Shown here: piece after piece, positions 18,087-28,403 of the stretch
Layout: each line of letters begins with the position of its first letter
Position numbering within the stretch: the stretch's first letter is position 1
The notes under the pieces: generated by a model
Seen by the model: the letters and a program-made list of their open reading frames with translations, nothing else
What the model was told of the DNA's origin: nothing
Database searches by the model: none
Assembly: GCF_900302495.1 (NCBI RefSeq)
Contig: NZ_OMKW01000002.1
Span: 124,001 to 188,000 of the forward strand
From: Pontivivens insulae
GTDB taxonomy: Bacteria; Pseudomonadota; Alphaproteobacteria; Rhodobacterales; Rhodobacteraceae
Length of the DNA stretch: 64,000 bases
Direction of reading: 5' to 3'
Position numbers and translations under genes: made by a program

Positions 18087-19046
18087 ATGGCACCGCGCGA
18101 TCTGAAATTGCCCGAGCAACGCCATCCTGAAAAGGCCCATCGCCCTGACAATGCGCAGCCGCGCAAGCCCGATTGGATCCGTGTGAAGGCCCCGACGTCG
18201 AAGGGGTATCACGAGACGGCCAAGATCATGCGTGAAAACAAGCTCGTCACCGTGTGTGAGGAGGCAGGCTGCCCCAATGTGGGCGAGTGTTGGAGCCAGG
18301 GCCATGCGACCATGATGATCATGGGCGAGGTGTGCACACGCGCCTGCACGTTCTGCAACATCGCGACCGGCAAGCCGCCAGAGGCGCTCGACGTGTTCGA
18401 GCCGGGCCGGGTTGCGGCTGCTGTGAAAAAGCTGGGTCTGAACCACGTCGTCATCACCTCCGTCGACCGTGATGATGTTGAGGATGGCGGGGCAGAGCAT
18501 TTCGCCCAGACCATCCGCGCGGTGCGCAAGCAGGCGCCCGGCACCACGATCGAGATCCTGACGCCCGATTTCATCAAGTCAAAGCCCGGATCGCTGGAAG
18601 TGGTGGTTGAGGCGAAGCCGGATGTGTTCAACCACAACCTTGAAACGGTGCCCGGCCTTTATCCGGAAGTGCGCCCCGGCGCGCGGTATTTCCACTCCCT
18701 GCGTCTGTTGCAGCGGGTGAAAGAGCTTGATCCGTCGATGTTCACCAAGTCGGGGATCATGGTCGGATTGGGCGAGGACAAGCAGGCCGTGCATCAGGTC
18801 ATGGACGACATGCGTGCCGCCGATATCGATTTCCTGACCATCGGTCAGTACCTTCAGCCGACGCCGAAGCACCATCGCGTTGACCGCTTTGTGACCCCGG
18901 ACGAGTTCGCAAGCTATGAGAAGGCCGCCTATGGCAAGGGCTTTCTGATGGTGTCCGCAACGCCGCTGACCCGCTCAAGCTATCACGCCGGCGACGATTT
19001 CGCCCGTCTGCGTGCGGCACGGTTGAAAAAGCTGGGACAGGCGTGA
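18087..19046 (+). CDS. lipA: Lipoyl synthase (radical SAM)
   Basis: 319 residues. Both iron-sulfur sites are visible: the auxiliary cluster cysteines C57, C62 and C68 ([14 protein letters not shown]), and the radical-SAM CxxxCxxC at C83, C87 and C90 (CTRACTFC). It inserts two sulfurs into octanoyl groups on lipoyl domains of 2-oxoacid dehydrogenases. The end of the protein overlaps a 72-residue membrane protein gene by 4 bp. Confidence 0.97.
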   Translation: MAPRDLKLPEQRHPEKAHRPDNAQPRKPDWIRVKAPTSKGYHETAKIMRENKLVTVCEEAGCPNVGECWSQGHATMMIMGEVCTRACTFCNIATGKPPEALDVFEPGRVAAAVKKLGLNHVVITSVDRDDVEDGGAEHFAQTIRAVRKQAPGTTIEILTPDFIKSKPGSLEVVVEAKPDVFNHNLETVPGLYPEVRPGARYFHSLRLLQRVKELDPSMFTKSGIMVGLGEDKQAVHQVMDDMRAADIDFLTIGQYLQPTPKHHRVDRFVTPDEFASYEKAAYGKGFLMVSATPLTRSSYHAGDDFARLRAARLKKLGQA

Positions 19047-19261
19047 GCCGCGCACGGATCGTAAAGCTGGTCCTGCAAGTGCTCGCCTGCGGGGCGGCAC
19101 TGATGGCATTTCTTGCGATTGACGGTTTGGTCCTGCCATTTGTTGGCTTTTTCGGGGCGTGGATCGTGGGCAGTGGCATAGCCAACTGGGCATTTCGCCG
19201 CCTTGCCACACCAGAAGACCTTCAGGCGGATTTGCGGGATCGCGCCGACAGTATCGACTGA
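19043..19261 (+). CDS. Small membrane protein following lipA
   Basis: 72 residues from a GTG overlapping the lipA stop (GTGA). It has two hydrophobic segments (about 8-27 and 30-50) and a charged C-terminal tail ([18 protein letters not shown]). Translational coupling to lipA implies co-expression. No recognised family. Confidence 0.65.
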   Translation: MSRARIVKLVLQVLACGAALMAFLAIDGLVLPFVGFFGAWIVGSGIANWAFRRLATPEDLQADLRDRADSID

Positions 19262-19315
19262 GCGTGACGGCGGCTTATCATTCTCGGACATCGCAGCAGC
19301 GTATGGGGAGGTGTG

Positions 19316-20878
19316 ATGGCGTTTGAGTTGTTCGTGATCGGTGCGGCCTTCCTGTTCGGAATGGCCATGCGGCCGCTGGGCCTTCCGCCGCTGATCGGCT
19401 TTTTGATCGCGGGCTTCACGATCAACATGTTTGGACCCGATCTTGGCATGTCGCCTGAGACGGGGCCGATCCTCGACTATGTTGCAGATCTGGGCGTTGT
19501 GCTGCTGCTGTTCACCGTCGGGCTGAAGCTGAAGCTGCGTCAGATTGGCAATCCCCCGGTTGTGGGCGGTGCGCTTTTGCATTTTGCCCTGTCCGTCGCG
19601 CTGTTTTCCCCGGTTGCCTATTGGTTTTTCTCAGAAAATTGGCTGACCGCCTTGTTAGTCGGGATCGCGCTTGCCTTTTCGTCGACCGTGCTGTCCGCCA
19701 AGCTGTTGGAGGCCAAGCGGGAGATGCGCGTCTATCATGGGCGCGTCGCCATCGGTATCCTGATCGTGCAGGACATTATTGCGCTGGTGGTTCTGGCAGT
19801 CTTTGCGGGTGACTTGCCGGGGCCCTGGGCGCTGTTGATCTTTGCCGCCCCGCTGCTGCGCCCGGTGATCTATCGCATTCTCGACATGGCCGGGCGCGAT
19901 GAAATGCTGCTTGTTACGAGCGTGATGCTCGCCCTTGTGGTCGGCGGCGTCGGCTTTGAAGCGATTGGCCTGAAAGGTGAAATCGGGGCGTTGGTCATGG
20001 GATTGATCGTCTCGGGCCACGCCCGTGCGGAGGAAGTCGGCAAGGCGCTTTGGGCGGTGAAAGAGCTGTTTCTTGTCGGTTTCTTCCTGTCGATCGGGAT
20101 GAGTGGTTTGCCCGATATGGAAGCCCTGATCTTTGCTGCGGTCATGGCCCTGCTGCTGCCGTTGAAAGGGGTGTTGTTCTTTGCCTTGCTGGTTGCCTTT
20201 GGCCTGCGGGTGCGTTCGGCCTTTCTCGCGGCATTGTCCCTGACGGCCTATAGCGAGTTTGGACTGATCGTGGCGGCGGGCATCCCCGACGCGGAGCCAT
20301 TCTTGGTGCCGCTGGCCATTGCATTATCGCTGTCTTTCATCATCGCTGCGCCGCTGAACCGGAACGCTCACCGGATGATTGATGTGCTGGAGCCGAGACT
20401 GGCCCGGTTCGAAAGAAAGACGCGCCGACCAGATGAAAAGCCTGCAGATCTTGGGACGGCGGATATTCTGATTTTGGGGATGGGGCGCACTGGGCACGCG
20501 GCTTACGACGCCATGGTTGAGGCTGGCCGCACGCCAATTGGCCTGGACGGAGATACTTACCGGGTGGAGGAGCTGAAGGAAGCGGACGTGAACGTCATCT
20601 TTGCAGATGCAGAAGACGCCTCGCTGTGGTCGCATGTCGACATATCGGGCATACATGCGGCCGTTCTGGCGATGAATGATATTGAGGCAAAGCTGATTGC
20701 CGCACGGGCGCTGCGCAAGAAGGGTTTTGACGGACCGATTGTCGCCCATGCCTTTCATGCGGACGAGTTGCAGAGTCTTGGGGACGCTGGGGCGGACCGC
20801 ACCCATCTGACCTTGCAGGAGACCGGGCGCAGCCTGACGGCGACGACCCTTGGCTGTCTTTCAGATCACAGTGCCTAG
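19316..20878 (+). CDS. Cation:proton antiporter, CPA2/KefB type
   Basis: 520 residues with about twelve membrane helices and the usual core (LGLPPLIGFLIAGFTINMFG, then LLLFTVGLKLKLRQ, and FSSTVLSAKLLEAKREM). A cytosolic NAD-binding RCK/TrkA-N domain begins near residue 380 with ADILILGMGRTGHAAYDAM. Such systems export K+ or Na+ in exchange for H+ and are often gated by nucleotides or glutathione adducts. GGGGAGG precedes ATG 19316. Its stop overlaps a convergent CBS-domain gene by 4 bp. Confidence 0.88.
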   Translation: MAFELFVIGAAFLFGMAMRPLGLPPLIGFLIAGFTINMFGPDLGMSPETGPILDYVADLGVVLLLFTVGLKLKLRQIGNPPVVGGALLHFALSVALFSPVAYWFFSENWLTALLVGIALAFSSTVLSAKLLEAKREMRVYHGRVAIGILIVQDIIALVVLAVFAGDLPGPWALLIFAAPLLRPVIYRILDMAGRDEMLLVTSVMLALVVGGVGFEAIGLKGEIGALVMGLIVSGHARAEEVGKALWAVKELFLVGFFLSIGMSGLPDMEALIFAAVMALLLPLKGVLFFALLVAFGLRVRSAFLAALSLTAYSEFGLIVAAGIPDAEPFLVPLAIALSLSFIIAAPLNRNAHRMIDVLEPRLARFERKTRRPDEKPADLGTADILILGMGRTGHAAYDAMVEAGRTPIGLDGDTYRVEELKEADVNVIFADAEDASLWSHVDISGIHAAVLAMNDIEAKLIAARALRKKGFDGPIVAHAFHADELQSLGDAGADRTHLTLQETGRSLTATTLGCLSDHSA

Positions 20879-21411
20879 TCCATCGAGCTGAAGACGAGTG
20901 CCATCAGGATTGTATAGACGGCAATGCCGCCACCAATCAGCAGGATCGGGAAGTTGGAGGCGATCTGGGCCCGCGCATATTGCTGGGCCTGATATACGAG
21001 ATCGGGCCACGTATAGCTGACAAAATCGCCCTGGGTGAACACCGCCTTAATGCGCCCATCCGCATCGACAACCGGCAAACGGCGAAACCGTTCATTCGAC
21101 ATGATGCGCAACCAGTCGAGCAAATCGTCATCTTCTGTCGCGACGCGCGGGTTTGCGGTCATCACTGTGCTGATCGGCGTGGTGTCGGTATCGACCCCTT
21201 TGCTGACGACGCGTTTGATAATGTCGCGCTCGGTCAAGACGCCGATGACCTTATTCTCATCATCCACGATGAAGACGGAGCCATAGTCGCGCTCTGCCAT
21301 CATATCGACTGCGGCGCGAATGCTGACATCGGCCGTCGTGGTCAATGGCGCCGGTTTGGTGGCGAATTCCGGGCGATCTGCGAGCCGCATCGCGCGCTTT
21401 TCTTTGGCCAT
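20875..21411 (-). CDS. CBS-pair protein with C-terminal membrane anchor, copy 1
   Basis: 178 residues from ATG 21411, with AAGGAG upstream. Two CBS motifs (about 20-77 and 80-140) are followed by a predicted membrane helix at about 154-174 (LLIGGGIAVYTILMALVFSS). CBS pairs bind adenine nucleotides. It lies next to and convergent with the antiporter gene, and is a clear paralogue of the next gene (shared RPE-ATKPAPLT, RIMSNERFRRLPVVD and GDFVSYTWPDL). Confidence 0.85.
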   Translation of the reverse strand: MAKEKRAMRLADRPEFATKPAPLTTTADVSIRAAVDMMAERDYGSVFIVDDENKVIGVLTERDIIKRVVSKGVDTDTTPISTVMTANPRVATEDDDLLDWLRIMSNERFRRLPVVDADGRIKAVFTQGDFVSYTWPDLVYQAQQYARAQIASNFPILLIGGGIAVYTILMALVFSSMD

Positions 21412-21485
21412 GCTCTTCTCCTTCTCGTGTTGAGAAGAGAGTAGAGCCATCGTCCAGTGGGTCGCTGCGACCCGTGCGCGCAGGG

Positions 21486-22010
21486 CTAGCCGAGCGCGAA
21501 GATCGCCGCGATGATGAGGGAATAGAGCAGGACACCACCGCCGATCATGGCCACAAGGCGCAGGTCGAGCGTCGCGCCCGCAGCCTTAGCCGGACGGTCA
21601 TAGATCAGGTCGGGCCAGGTGTAGGCCACGAAATCGCCCATAGTGAAAATGGCCATGAGGCGGCCGTCGTCATCCACGACGGGCACCCGCCGGAACCGTT
21701 CGTTCGACATGACGCGCAGCCAGTCGAGGACAAGATCGCTGTTGCGTGCGCAGCGTGGATTGCTGGTCATCACATCGGCCACGCGTGTCGTTTCTGGGTC
21801 GAGGCCCGTATGAACGACCCGGCGCATCACGTCACGCTCGGACAGGATGCCCTCAACCCGCTGTGCATCATCCACAACCACGACACAGCCGAAATTCTGC
21901 GCATTCATCGCCGCCACGGCCTGCCGCACGGTTGCGGTGGCCGAGCAGGTCAACGGCGCGGGCTTGTGACGAAGCTCCGGGCGATCACCGATCTGTTCAG
22001 TCTGCTTCAA
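21486..22010 (-). CDS. CBS-pair protein with C-terminal membrane anchor, copy 2
   Basis: 174 residues, starting at TTG 22010; no ATG is available before the upstream stop codon. Two CBS motifs and a terminal hydrophobic segment (MIGGGVLLYSLIIAAIFALG) match copy 1 in layout. Shared blocks RVMSNERFRRVPVVD and GDFVAYTWPDLIY show a tandem duplication followed by divergence. Same strand as copy 1 with a 74-bp gap. Confidence 0.82.
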   Translation of the reverse strand: MKQTEQIGDRPELRHKPAPLTCSATATVRQAVAAMNAQNFGCVVVVDDAQRVEGILSERDVMRRVVHTGLDPETTRVADVMTSNPRCARNSDLVLDWLRVMSNERFRRVPVVDDDGRLMAIFTMGDFVAYTWPDLIYDRPAKAAGATLDLRLVAMIGGGVLLYSLIIAAIFALG

Positions 22011-22083
22011 TCGCGCAATCCACTTTTCTACCCCTCAGCGACGGTAGGGCGCGGGGCAGGGTGCGGCAAGCTGTCAGCGGCAT

Positions 22084-22623
22084 TTATTCGAAACGAACCT
22101 TGCCGATATGGGGCAGGTTGCGGTTGCGCTGGCCGTAATCGATGCCGTAGCCGACGACGAATTCATCGGGGATCTCGAACCCGGTCCAGGTCGCGCGGAT
22201 ATCCACTTCCCGCCGCGCGGGCTTGTCGAGCAGGGCGCAGACCTCAAGCCGTGCAGGGTCGCGTGCCGAGAGCAGGCCGATCACGTGGTGCAGGGTGAAG
22301 CCGGTATCGACGATATCCTCCACCACCAGAACGTCGCGCCCCTCAATGCCAGAGCGTAGATCCTTGAGGATGCGGACCTCTCGGCTCGACACGGTGCTGT
22401 CGCCATAGGAGGACGCCTCAATGAAATCGACCTCCACGGGCAGATCCAGTTCCCGCACCAGATCGGCGATGAAGACGAAGGAGCCGCGCAAGAGCCCCAC
22501 CACGACCAGCTTGTCGGTATCGGCAAAATGGTCGGAGATGTCTCGGGCAAGCGCCTCCACCCGTGCGGCGATGGACTTGGCAGAGATCATCTCATCTATC
22601 ACATAAGGGGGGTGGGCGGTCAT
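22084..22623 (-). CDS. hpt: Hypoxanthine phosphoribosyltransferase
   Basis: 179 residues. The PRPP-binding signature is [14 protein letters not shown] and the N-terminal flexible loop contains ASSYGDST. The enzyme salvages hypoxanthine (and guanine) to IMP/GMP with PRPP. Start [12 protein letters not shown] at 22623. It is divergent from the COQ10-like gene. Confidence 0.93.
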   Translation of the reverse strand: MTAHPPYVIDEMISAKSIAARVEALARDISDHFADTDKLVVVGLLRGSFVFIADLVRELDLPVEVDFIEASSYGDSTVSSREVRILKDLRSGIEGRDVLVVEDIVDTGFTLHHVIGLLSARDPARLEVCALLDKPARREVDIRATWTGFEIPDEFVVGYGIDYGQRNRNLPHIGKVRFE

Positions 22624-22692
22624 GGAACTCTCCGTTGTCAGCGGAGCTTGTTTAAGACAGAACGCCCAGAAGGACTAGAGAGGACGCACGCG

Positions 22693-23136
22693 ATGACGAC
22701 ACATTCGGAAGTGAAGCCGATGCCCTACACGGCCGATCAGATGTTCGAACTGGTGTCAGACGTGAAGCGCTATCCCGAGTTCATCCCCTGGGTCGCGGCC
22801 ATGCGGATCCGGCAGGAGCGTGAGATCGAGGGCGGCAGCGTCGTGGACGCCGACACCATCGTCAGCTTCAAAGTGTTCCGCGAAAGCTTCCTGAGCCGGG
22901 TGACGCTGAAGCCCGAGGCGCGCACGATTGACGTCGAGTACCTCGACGGGCCGTTCAAATACCTGATCAACAACTGGCGGTTTGAAGAGACGGAAACGGG
23001 CTGCAACGTCCACTTCCACGTCGATTTCGAGTTCAAGAGCCGTATCTTGCAGGCCGCGATTGGCGCGGTGTTTAATGAGGCGATGCGGCGGATTGTTGGC
23101 GCTTTTGAAGCGAGGGCGCGGGCGTTGTATGGGTGA
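22693..23136 (+). CDS. COQ10/RatA-like START-domain ubiquinone-binding protein
   Basis: 147 residues from ATG 22693. The SRPBCC signature reads PYTADQMFELVSDVKRYPEF, then FIPWVAAMRI, with LDGPFKYLINNWRFEE and FEFKSRILQAAIGAVFNEA. Alphaproteobacterial and mitochondrial homologues bind ubiquinone and support respiration; E. coli RatA was described as a toxin, but that role is doubtful here. It is often found near lipA, as it is in this window. Confidence 0.88.
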   Translation: MTTHSEVKPMPYTADQMFELVSDVKRYPEFIPWVAAMRIRQEREIEGGSVVDADTIVSFKVFRESFLSRVTLKPEARTIDVEYLDGPFKYLINNWRFEETETGCNVHFHVDFEFKSRILQAAIGAVFNEAMRRIVGAFEARARALYG

Positions 23137-23207
23137 GGGGTGTGGTTGTGCACTTGTTCTGACGCGCGCGATCCTTACGCTGTGCGGAAAGCTGTGGAGC
23201 GGCGTGA

Positions 23208-24668
23208 ATGACACCCGATGAACTCGAAGACTGGTTGCAAGACAAACCCCAGGAATTCGCCATTGCGATGGCATTTCGATCTGCGGCGCGCGTCCTGCCC
23301 GAATTGGTCCATGATAAACACGCTTGGTCAAAAAGACTGACATTACAGTCCTTTCGATGCCTCTTAATATCATCGGTCGCGGCTCTTGGATCGACCGATG
23401 ATATCATACGTCACTGTGCCGACTCCGCCGCCCACTCCGTCCACTCCGCCGCCCTCTCCGCCCGCTCCGCCGCCTTCTCCGCCCACTCCGCCCGCTCCGC
23501 CGCCCTCTCCGCCGCCCACTCCGCCGCCTCCGCCTCCGCCTTCTCTGCCGACTCCGCCGACTCCGCCGACTCCGCCGACTCCGCCGACTCCGCCGACTCC
23601 GCCGCCGCCCTCTCCGCCGCCTCCGCCGCCCTCTCCGCCCGCTCCGCCGCCCTCTCCGCCGACTGCGCTGCACTTTCCTCCACAAGCGCGGAAGAAGCTG
23701 TGGCATGGCTTCTGGCGATGCCAATCTGGCCCCGGGATAGGAAGGACGTGATGGGCTGGCCGGAGGCCCGTAAAACCTTAGAAGACTGGCCTGGCTTTAC
23801 CTTTTGGCTCACCTGGTATGACGTGCTGATCACCGGCACCGAGCAGGACTGGGACCTTTTGCGTCAAATCGCCCTGATCGACCCTTACATCTGGGATGCG
23901 AAGGACGGACCAGAGCAAGTCGCGCGGGAGATTGAGCGGTTGCAGCTGGAACGCTTTGAAAGCGCTATTGCTGACATTCCAGAGGTCGTTGCGGCAAAAG
24001 CTACAAGCGCGCTGAGGCCAAAGGTTCAGCAAGTTACAAAGACTGGCGTTCTGGTGAATGCGATAGAAACCGTCGAAAGGACGGCGGCGCGGTTGGCGGC
24101 AACAACCTGCAACAGCATCAACGATTTCGAAGACATTGATGAGGCCCGCAAGACTGCACTCAGCCGCACCGACAGCGCGACTGTGTGTCCGCTGCGCATC
24201 TATTCTGATTTCGAGGCGGCTGTATCACTGTGTGATCGGTTCGTGGAGGATCATTCAATTCGTCTTGCCGAGGAAGACGCCAAGAAACTCCTGCGCGCGG
24301 TTGATGATTTCAAAGCTGCCTTGGCACGAGGTATGGAAGATATCTCGGCTGATTTTCCCGAAGTTAAAAAACGAAGAGACATCCGCAACGGCTTTCGCTT
24401 GAGCGAACTCACCTCATCTGCCGTTGCGGCCTTTGCCCAGAACTGGGCCGCTATTCGGTCGAAGTTTGCGCAGGAAGCGGCTGAAGAAGGGGATCGCGCG
24501 CTTGCCCACATTCAGGATGGGTCGAAGGCGACAGAAGTTCAGAAGCGGCAAGGGATACAAGTTCTTGCTGAAAGGCTTTTTGCGTTCGGCAAGCGTGCGC
24601 ATTCCGGGGCCGTATCGGGCTTTTCGACTTATGGTCTGTGGCAAGCCATTTGGCTTATTTTCGGCTAG
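23208..24668 (+). CDS. Protein of unknown function with a long XSA tandem-repeat segment
   Basis: 486 residues, with GTGGAG 8 nt before ATG 23208. Residues 1-65 form a helical N-terminal domain (MTPDELEDWLQDKPQEFAIA). Residues about 72-165 are almost only Ser-Ala triplets with one variable residue (DSA, LSA, RSA, HSA, FSA). Six identical DSA triplets occur at 115-132, encoded by perfect 9-bp units. The remainder is soluble, with WPEARKTLEDWPGFTFWL and long charged helices, ending in a hydrophobic tail (FSTYGLWQAIWLIFG). I do not recognise a family. The Ser/Ala region could form a helical spacer. Base usage is less GC-rich than in neighbouring genes, apart from the repeat. Confidence 0.8.
   Translation: MTPDELEDWLQDKPQEFAIAMAFRSAARVLPELVHDKHAWSKRLTLQSFRCLLISSVAALGSTDDIIRHCADSAAHSVHSAALSARSAAFSAHSARSAALSAAHSAASASAFSADSADSADSADSADSADSAAALSAASAALSARSAALSADCAALSSTSAEEAVAWLLAMPIWPRDRKDVMGWPEARKTLEDWPGFTFWLTWYDVLITGTEQDWDLLRQIALIDPYIWDAKDGPEQVAREIERLQLERFESAIADIPEVVAAKATSALRPKVQQVTKTGVLVNAIETVERTAARLAATTCNSINDFEDIDEARKTALSRTDSATVCPLRIYSDFEAAVSLCDRFVEDHSIRLAEEDAKKLLRAVDDFKAALARGMEDISADFPEVKKRRDIRNGFRLSELTSSAVAAFAQNWAAIRSKFAQEAAEEGDRALAHIQDGSKATEVQKRQGIQVLAERLFAFGKRAHSGAVSGFSTYGLWQAIWLIFG
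23550..23603 (+). repeat. Six perfect tandem copies of a 9-bp unit
   Basis: GACTCCGCC repeated six times without change inside a longer degenerate CTCCGCC-rich tract (about 23410-23690). The unit length is a multiple of three, so copy changes alter the number of DSA triplets without shifting frame. Confidence 0.9.
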
Positions 24669-25015
24669 GAAAGCGCGGCCCCAGATCGCGTCTAGGGCGT
24701 GGTTTGCGTGTTGCGCCCGGAGCGCGCCGAAGGCGCAGGGCGCGCGGCGGCCCGTCCGGGCGGGCTGGCACTTTTGCGGGCTGGGTGCCTCGATCCGAGG
24801 GAATTCGGGTTTGCGCCATAAATTGCATTGCTTGGATGGTGTGGCGGCAGCCCACGGGCCGCCGCGGGCCAGTGCTGGGGTTTGGGATATCGTGATCGCG
24901 AGGCCCCGGATCAGGTCCGGGGCGTGTTGCTCCCTAGATCAGCCAACCACCCCTTTGACCTCCCTTGCGATCCCCCTTATCTAAGGCGCTCGAACACGTA
25001 CCTAGGGGTCAGGCC
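24669..25015. other. 347-bp gap between the XSA-repeat gene and prfB
   Basis: The gap holds one copy of a hairpin repeat family (24902-24930) and GC-rich sequence with no convincing gene. Short frames in it lack ribosome binding sites. The prfB promoter must lie here, but I cannot define it. Confidence 0.5.
24902..24930 (-). repeat. Hairpin repeat family B, copy 1
   Basis: On the minus strand it reads GCAACACGCCCCGGACCT then GATCCGGGGCC. Stem GCCCCGGA/TCCGGGGC with a 5-nt loop. It shares the opening GCAACACGCCCCGGAC and the closing GATCC with copy 2, upstream of serA. Confidence 0.75.
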
Positions 25016-26140
<1,125 letters not shown>

Positions 26141-26206
26141 TCCGCAAGGTCTGTTCATTTCGTTAACCCGCATTACGTAGCGGGTGAACGATAAGGGAGA
26201 CCGACC

Positions 26207-26986
26207 ATGGATCTGGGACTGCGCGGCAAGACCGCAATCGTATGTGCAAGCTCGAAAGGGCTGGGACGTGGCTGTGCAGAGGCACTGGCCGAGGCGGGTG
26301 TTGACCTTGTGCTGAACGCCCGCACCGAGGGGCCGCTTGCGGAGACTGCCGGGCAAATTGCCGAGACCTATGGCGTGAATGTCCAGCATGTTGCCTGTGA
26401 CATCACGACTGAAGAGGGACGGGCAGAGGTTCTGGCCAAGCTGCCCAACCCCGACATTCTCGTCACGAATGCGGGTGGTCCACCTCCGGGCATGTGGTCG
26501 GACTGGGAGATCGCGGATTTCGAGGCGGCGCTGCACGCCAACATGCTGACCCCCATCATGCTGATGAAGGCGGTTCTGCCAGGTATGATCGACCGGGGTT
26601 GGGGCCGCGTCGTCAACATCACGTCGCAATCGGTGAAGGCGCCTATTCCGGTGCTGGGCCTCTCCAACTCTGCGCGCGCGGGTTTGACGGGCTATGTCGC
26701 GGGCACGGCGCGGCAGGTGGCGCAGCATGGCGTGAACATCAACAACCTGCTGCCAGGCATCCACGCGACAGACCGGGCGATCGCGCTCGACAGTGGCGTC
26801 GTGAAGGCGGAGGGCATCACGATGGAAGAGGCCAAGACCCGCCGCGAGGCGACGATCCCCGCACGGCGCTACGGCACCTCAGAAGAGTTCGGGGCGACCT
26901 GCGCCTTCCTGTGTTCGCAGCAGGCCGCATTCATCGTGGGTCAGAACATTTTGCATGATGGCGGCGGGGTGAACGCCACCATCTGA
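26207..26986 (+). CDS. Short-chain dehydrogenase/reductase-like protein lacking the YxxxK pair
   Basis: 259 residues. The cofactor loop is CASSKGLGRGCAEALAEAG, and NAG (88-90) and Ser140 (VVNITS) are present. The position expected for the catalytic YxxxK reads SNSAR (S153 to R157, in GLSNSARAGLTGYVAG), so both Tyr and Lys are replaced. The protein may use another proton relay, or may act in a non-catalytic way. Monocistronic; GGGAGACCGACC precedes the ATG. Confidence 0.85.
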   Translation: MDLGLRGKTAIVCASSKGLGRGCAEALAEAGVDLVLNARTEGPLAETAGQIAETYGVNVQHVACDITTEEGRAEVLAKLPNPDILVTNAGGPPPGMWSDWEIADFEAALHANMLTPIMLMKAVLPGMIDRGWGRVVNITSQSVKAPIPVLGLSNSARAGLTGYVAGTARQVAQHGVNINNLLPGIHATDRAIALDSGVVKAEGITMEEAKTRREATIPARRYGTSEEFGATCAFLCSQQAAFIVGQNILHDGGGVNATI

Positions 26987-27151
26987 TCGTACCTTCTCGA
27001 AAGCGCGCCGTTCTTTACACGCGGAACAGGGGGCCGGGTCATCACCCATCCGGTTCCTGTTCATGGGCAGAGACGGCGCGCAATGCTTGCGTCAGCGGGC
27101 GCGGCAGACTAGGTGAGTGTAAACCCGATTGAATTGGTAGGTTACACGTCG

Positions 27152-28270
27152 ATGACGCCGCGCCTTGAATTGAAATCTGTCACTCGCCGTTTTGATGGCC
27201 AGCCAGTTGTGGACGGTATCGACCTGACATTGCGTGCCGGGGAGGTTGCCTGCCTGCTCGGCCCGTCAGGCTGCGGCAAGTCGACGACGTTGCGACTGGC
27301 AGCCGGCGTCGACTCCCCGGATGGGGGGGAGGTTTTGATCGACGGAGAGGTCGTGGCGGATGGCCGTCGCAATCTGCCGCCGGAACACCGCTCAATCGGC
27401 CTGATGTTTCAGGATTTTGCGCTGTTCCCGCATCTGGATGTGGCCCGAAACGTCGCCTTTGGCCTGAGCGGTGGAAAGGCCGAACAGATGGCGCGGGTGA
27501 CCGAACTGCTCGGAAAAGTCGGTTTGGCCGGATACGAGGGCAAGTTCCCGCACCAGCTGTCCGGTGGTGAGCAGCAGCGGGTCGCACTTGCCCGTGCGCT
27601 GGCACCGCGCCCTGCGATCATGCTGATGGATGAGCCGTTCTCGGGCCTCGACAAGCGCCTGCGCGACGGGATCCGTGACGAGACGCTGGATATTCTGCGT
27701 GAGGAGGGGACAGCGGTTCTGCTGGTAACCCATGAGCCGGATGAAGCGATGCGCATGGCCGACAAGATTGCCCTGATGCGCAATGGCCGGATCGTACAGG
27801 TGGGCAACCCCTATAGTGTCTATACCAAGCCCGTTGACAAGGAGGCCGCGGCCTTCTTCTCCGATATCAACGTCGTGCATGGGGTTGTCGCATCAGGCTC
27901 TGCCGAAACGCCGTTCGGGCAGTTTTTGACACCGGGTCTGGTCGATGGTGCGGATGTCGAGATCATCTTCCGGCCCCAGCATCTTCGGCTTGATTTTCCC
28001 CGGAAAGGGGCGCCTGTCCGACCAACTGTCGAACATGGGGTTCCCGCCATGGGCACGGTGGCGCGGGTTCGGTTTGTCGGCAATCAGAGCATTGTCGAAC
28101 TGGAGATGGAGGCGGACCAGTCCATAGTGCGGGCGATTATTCCAGGCGTGTTCATGCCGCCAGAAGGGACGCCGCTGGTTCTGTCGCTGCGCCGCGACAT
28201 CTGCCATGTCTTCCCCTGTGCGGTTCAAACCCGTGTCGACGACCCTTGGCTGCATCAAGCGGCGGAATAG
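27152..28270 (+). CDS. ABC transporter ATP-binding protein (FbpC/PotA type)
   Basis: 372 residues from ATG 27152. Walker A is GPSGCGKSTT, the signature is LSGGEQQRVALARALA, Walker B is IMLMDEPFSGLD, and the H-loop is LLVTHEPDEA. A C-terminal TOBE-like domain (FRPQHLRLDF) follows, as in Fe3+ and polyamine importers. No permease or binding-protein gene is adjacent, so it is an orphan ATPase. The stop runs straight into a repeat-family A element. Confidence 0.88.
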   Translation: MTPRLELKSVTRRFDGQPVVDGIDLTLRAGEVACLLGPSGCGKSTTLRLAAGVDSPDGGEVLIDGEVVADGRRNLPPEHRSIGLMFQDFALFPHLDVARNVAFGLSGGKAEQMARVTELLGKVGLAGYEGKFPHQLSGGEQQRVALARALAPRPAIMLMDEPFSGLDKRLRDGIRDETLDILREEGTAVLLVTHEPDEAMRMADKIALMRNGRIVQVGNPYSVYTKPVDKEAAAFFSDINVVHGVVASGSAETPFGQFLTPGLVDGADVEIIFRPQHLRLDFPRKGAPVRPTVEHGVPAMGTVARVRFVGNQSIVELEMEADQSIVRAIIPGVFMPPEGTPLVLSLRRDICHVFPCAVQTRVDDPWLHQAAE

Positions 28271-28304
28271 CGCCTTCGGCGAGGATATTTTTGCCAAGAA
28301 GAAG
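28270..28304 (+). repeat. Repeat family A, copy 1
   Basis: Begins at the ABC ATPase stop codon: GCGCCTTCGGCGAGGATATT then TTTGCCAAGAAGAAG. A short GCC-ttcg-GGC-like hairpin precedes the T-rich tract, so it can serve as a terminator for this gene. It forms an inverted pair with copy 2, 100 bp away. Confidence 0.85.
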
Positions 28305-28403
28305 GGTGCGACGTCCTGAGTTCGGGCCTCAAGACGCCGACTTCTCCTTGGGCGGTCATCGGCGTCCCCGCCTGTACCGCAGCGCATGCATCGCATGCCA
28401 CTG

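Noticed and set aside
23386-23751. Proline-rich frame in the repeat region (plus strand, second frame)
   Set aside because: It is the shifted reading of the Ser/Ala tract and has no ribosome site; low complexity keeps several frames open.
23411-23839. Ala/Glu/Arg-rich frame on the minus strand of the same region
   Set aside because: Same cause: complement of the GC-rich repeat, lying antisense to a well-supported gene.
24424-24984. Long frame across the end of the XSA-repeat gene and the gap before prfB
   Set aside because: No ribosome site, and the sequence is antigenic to codon usage of neighbours; it overlaps a hairpin repeat.
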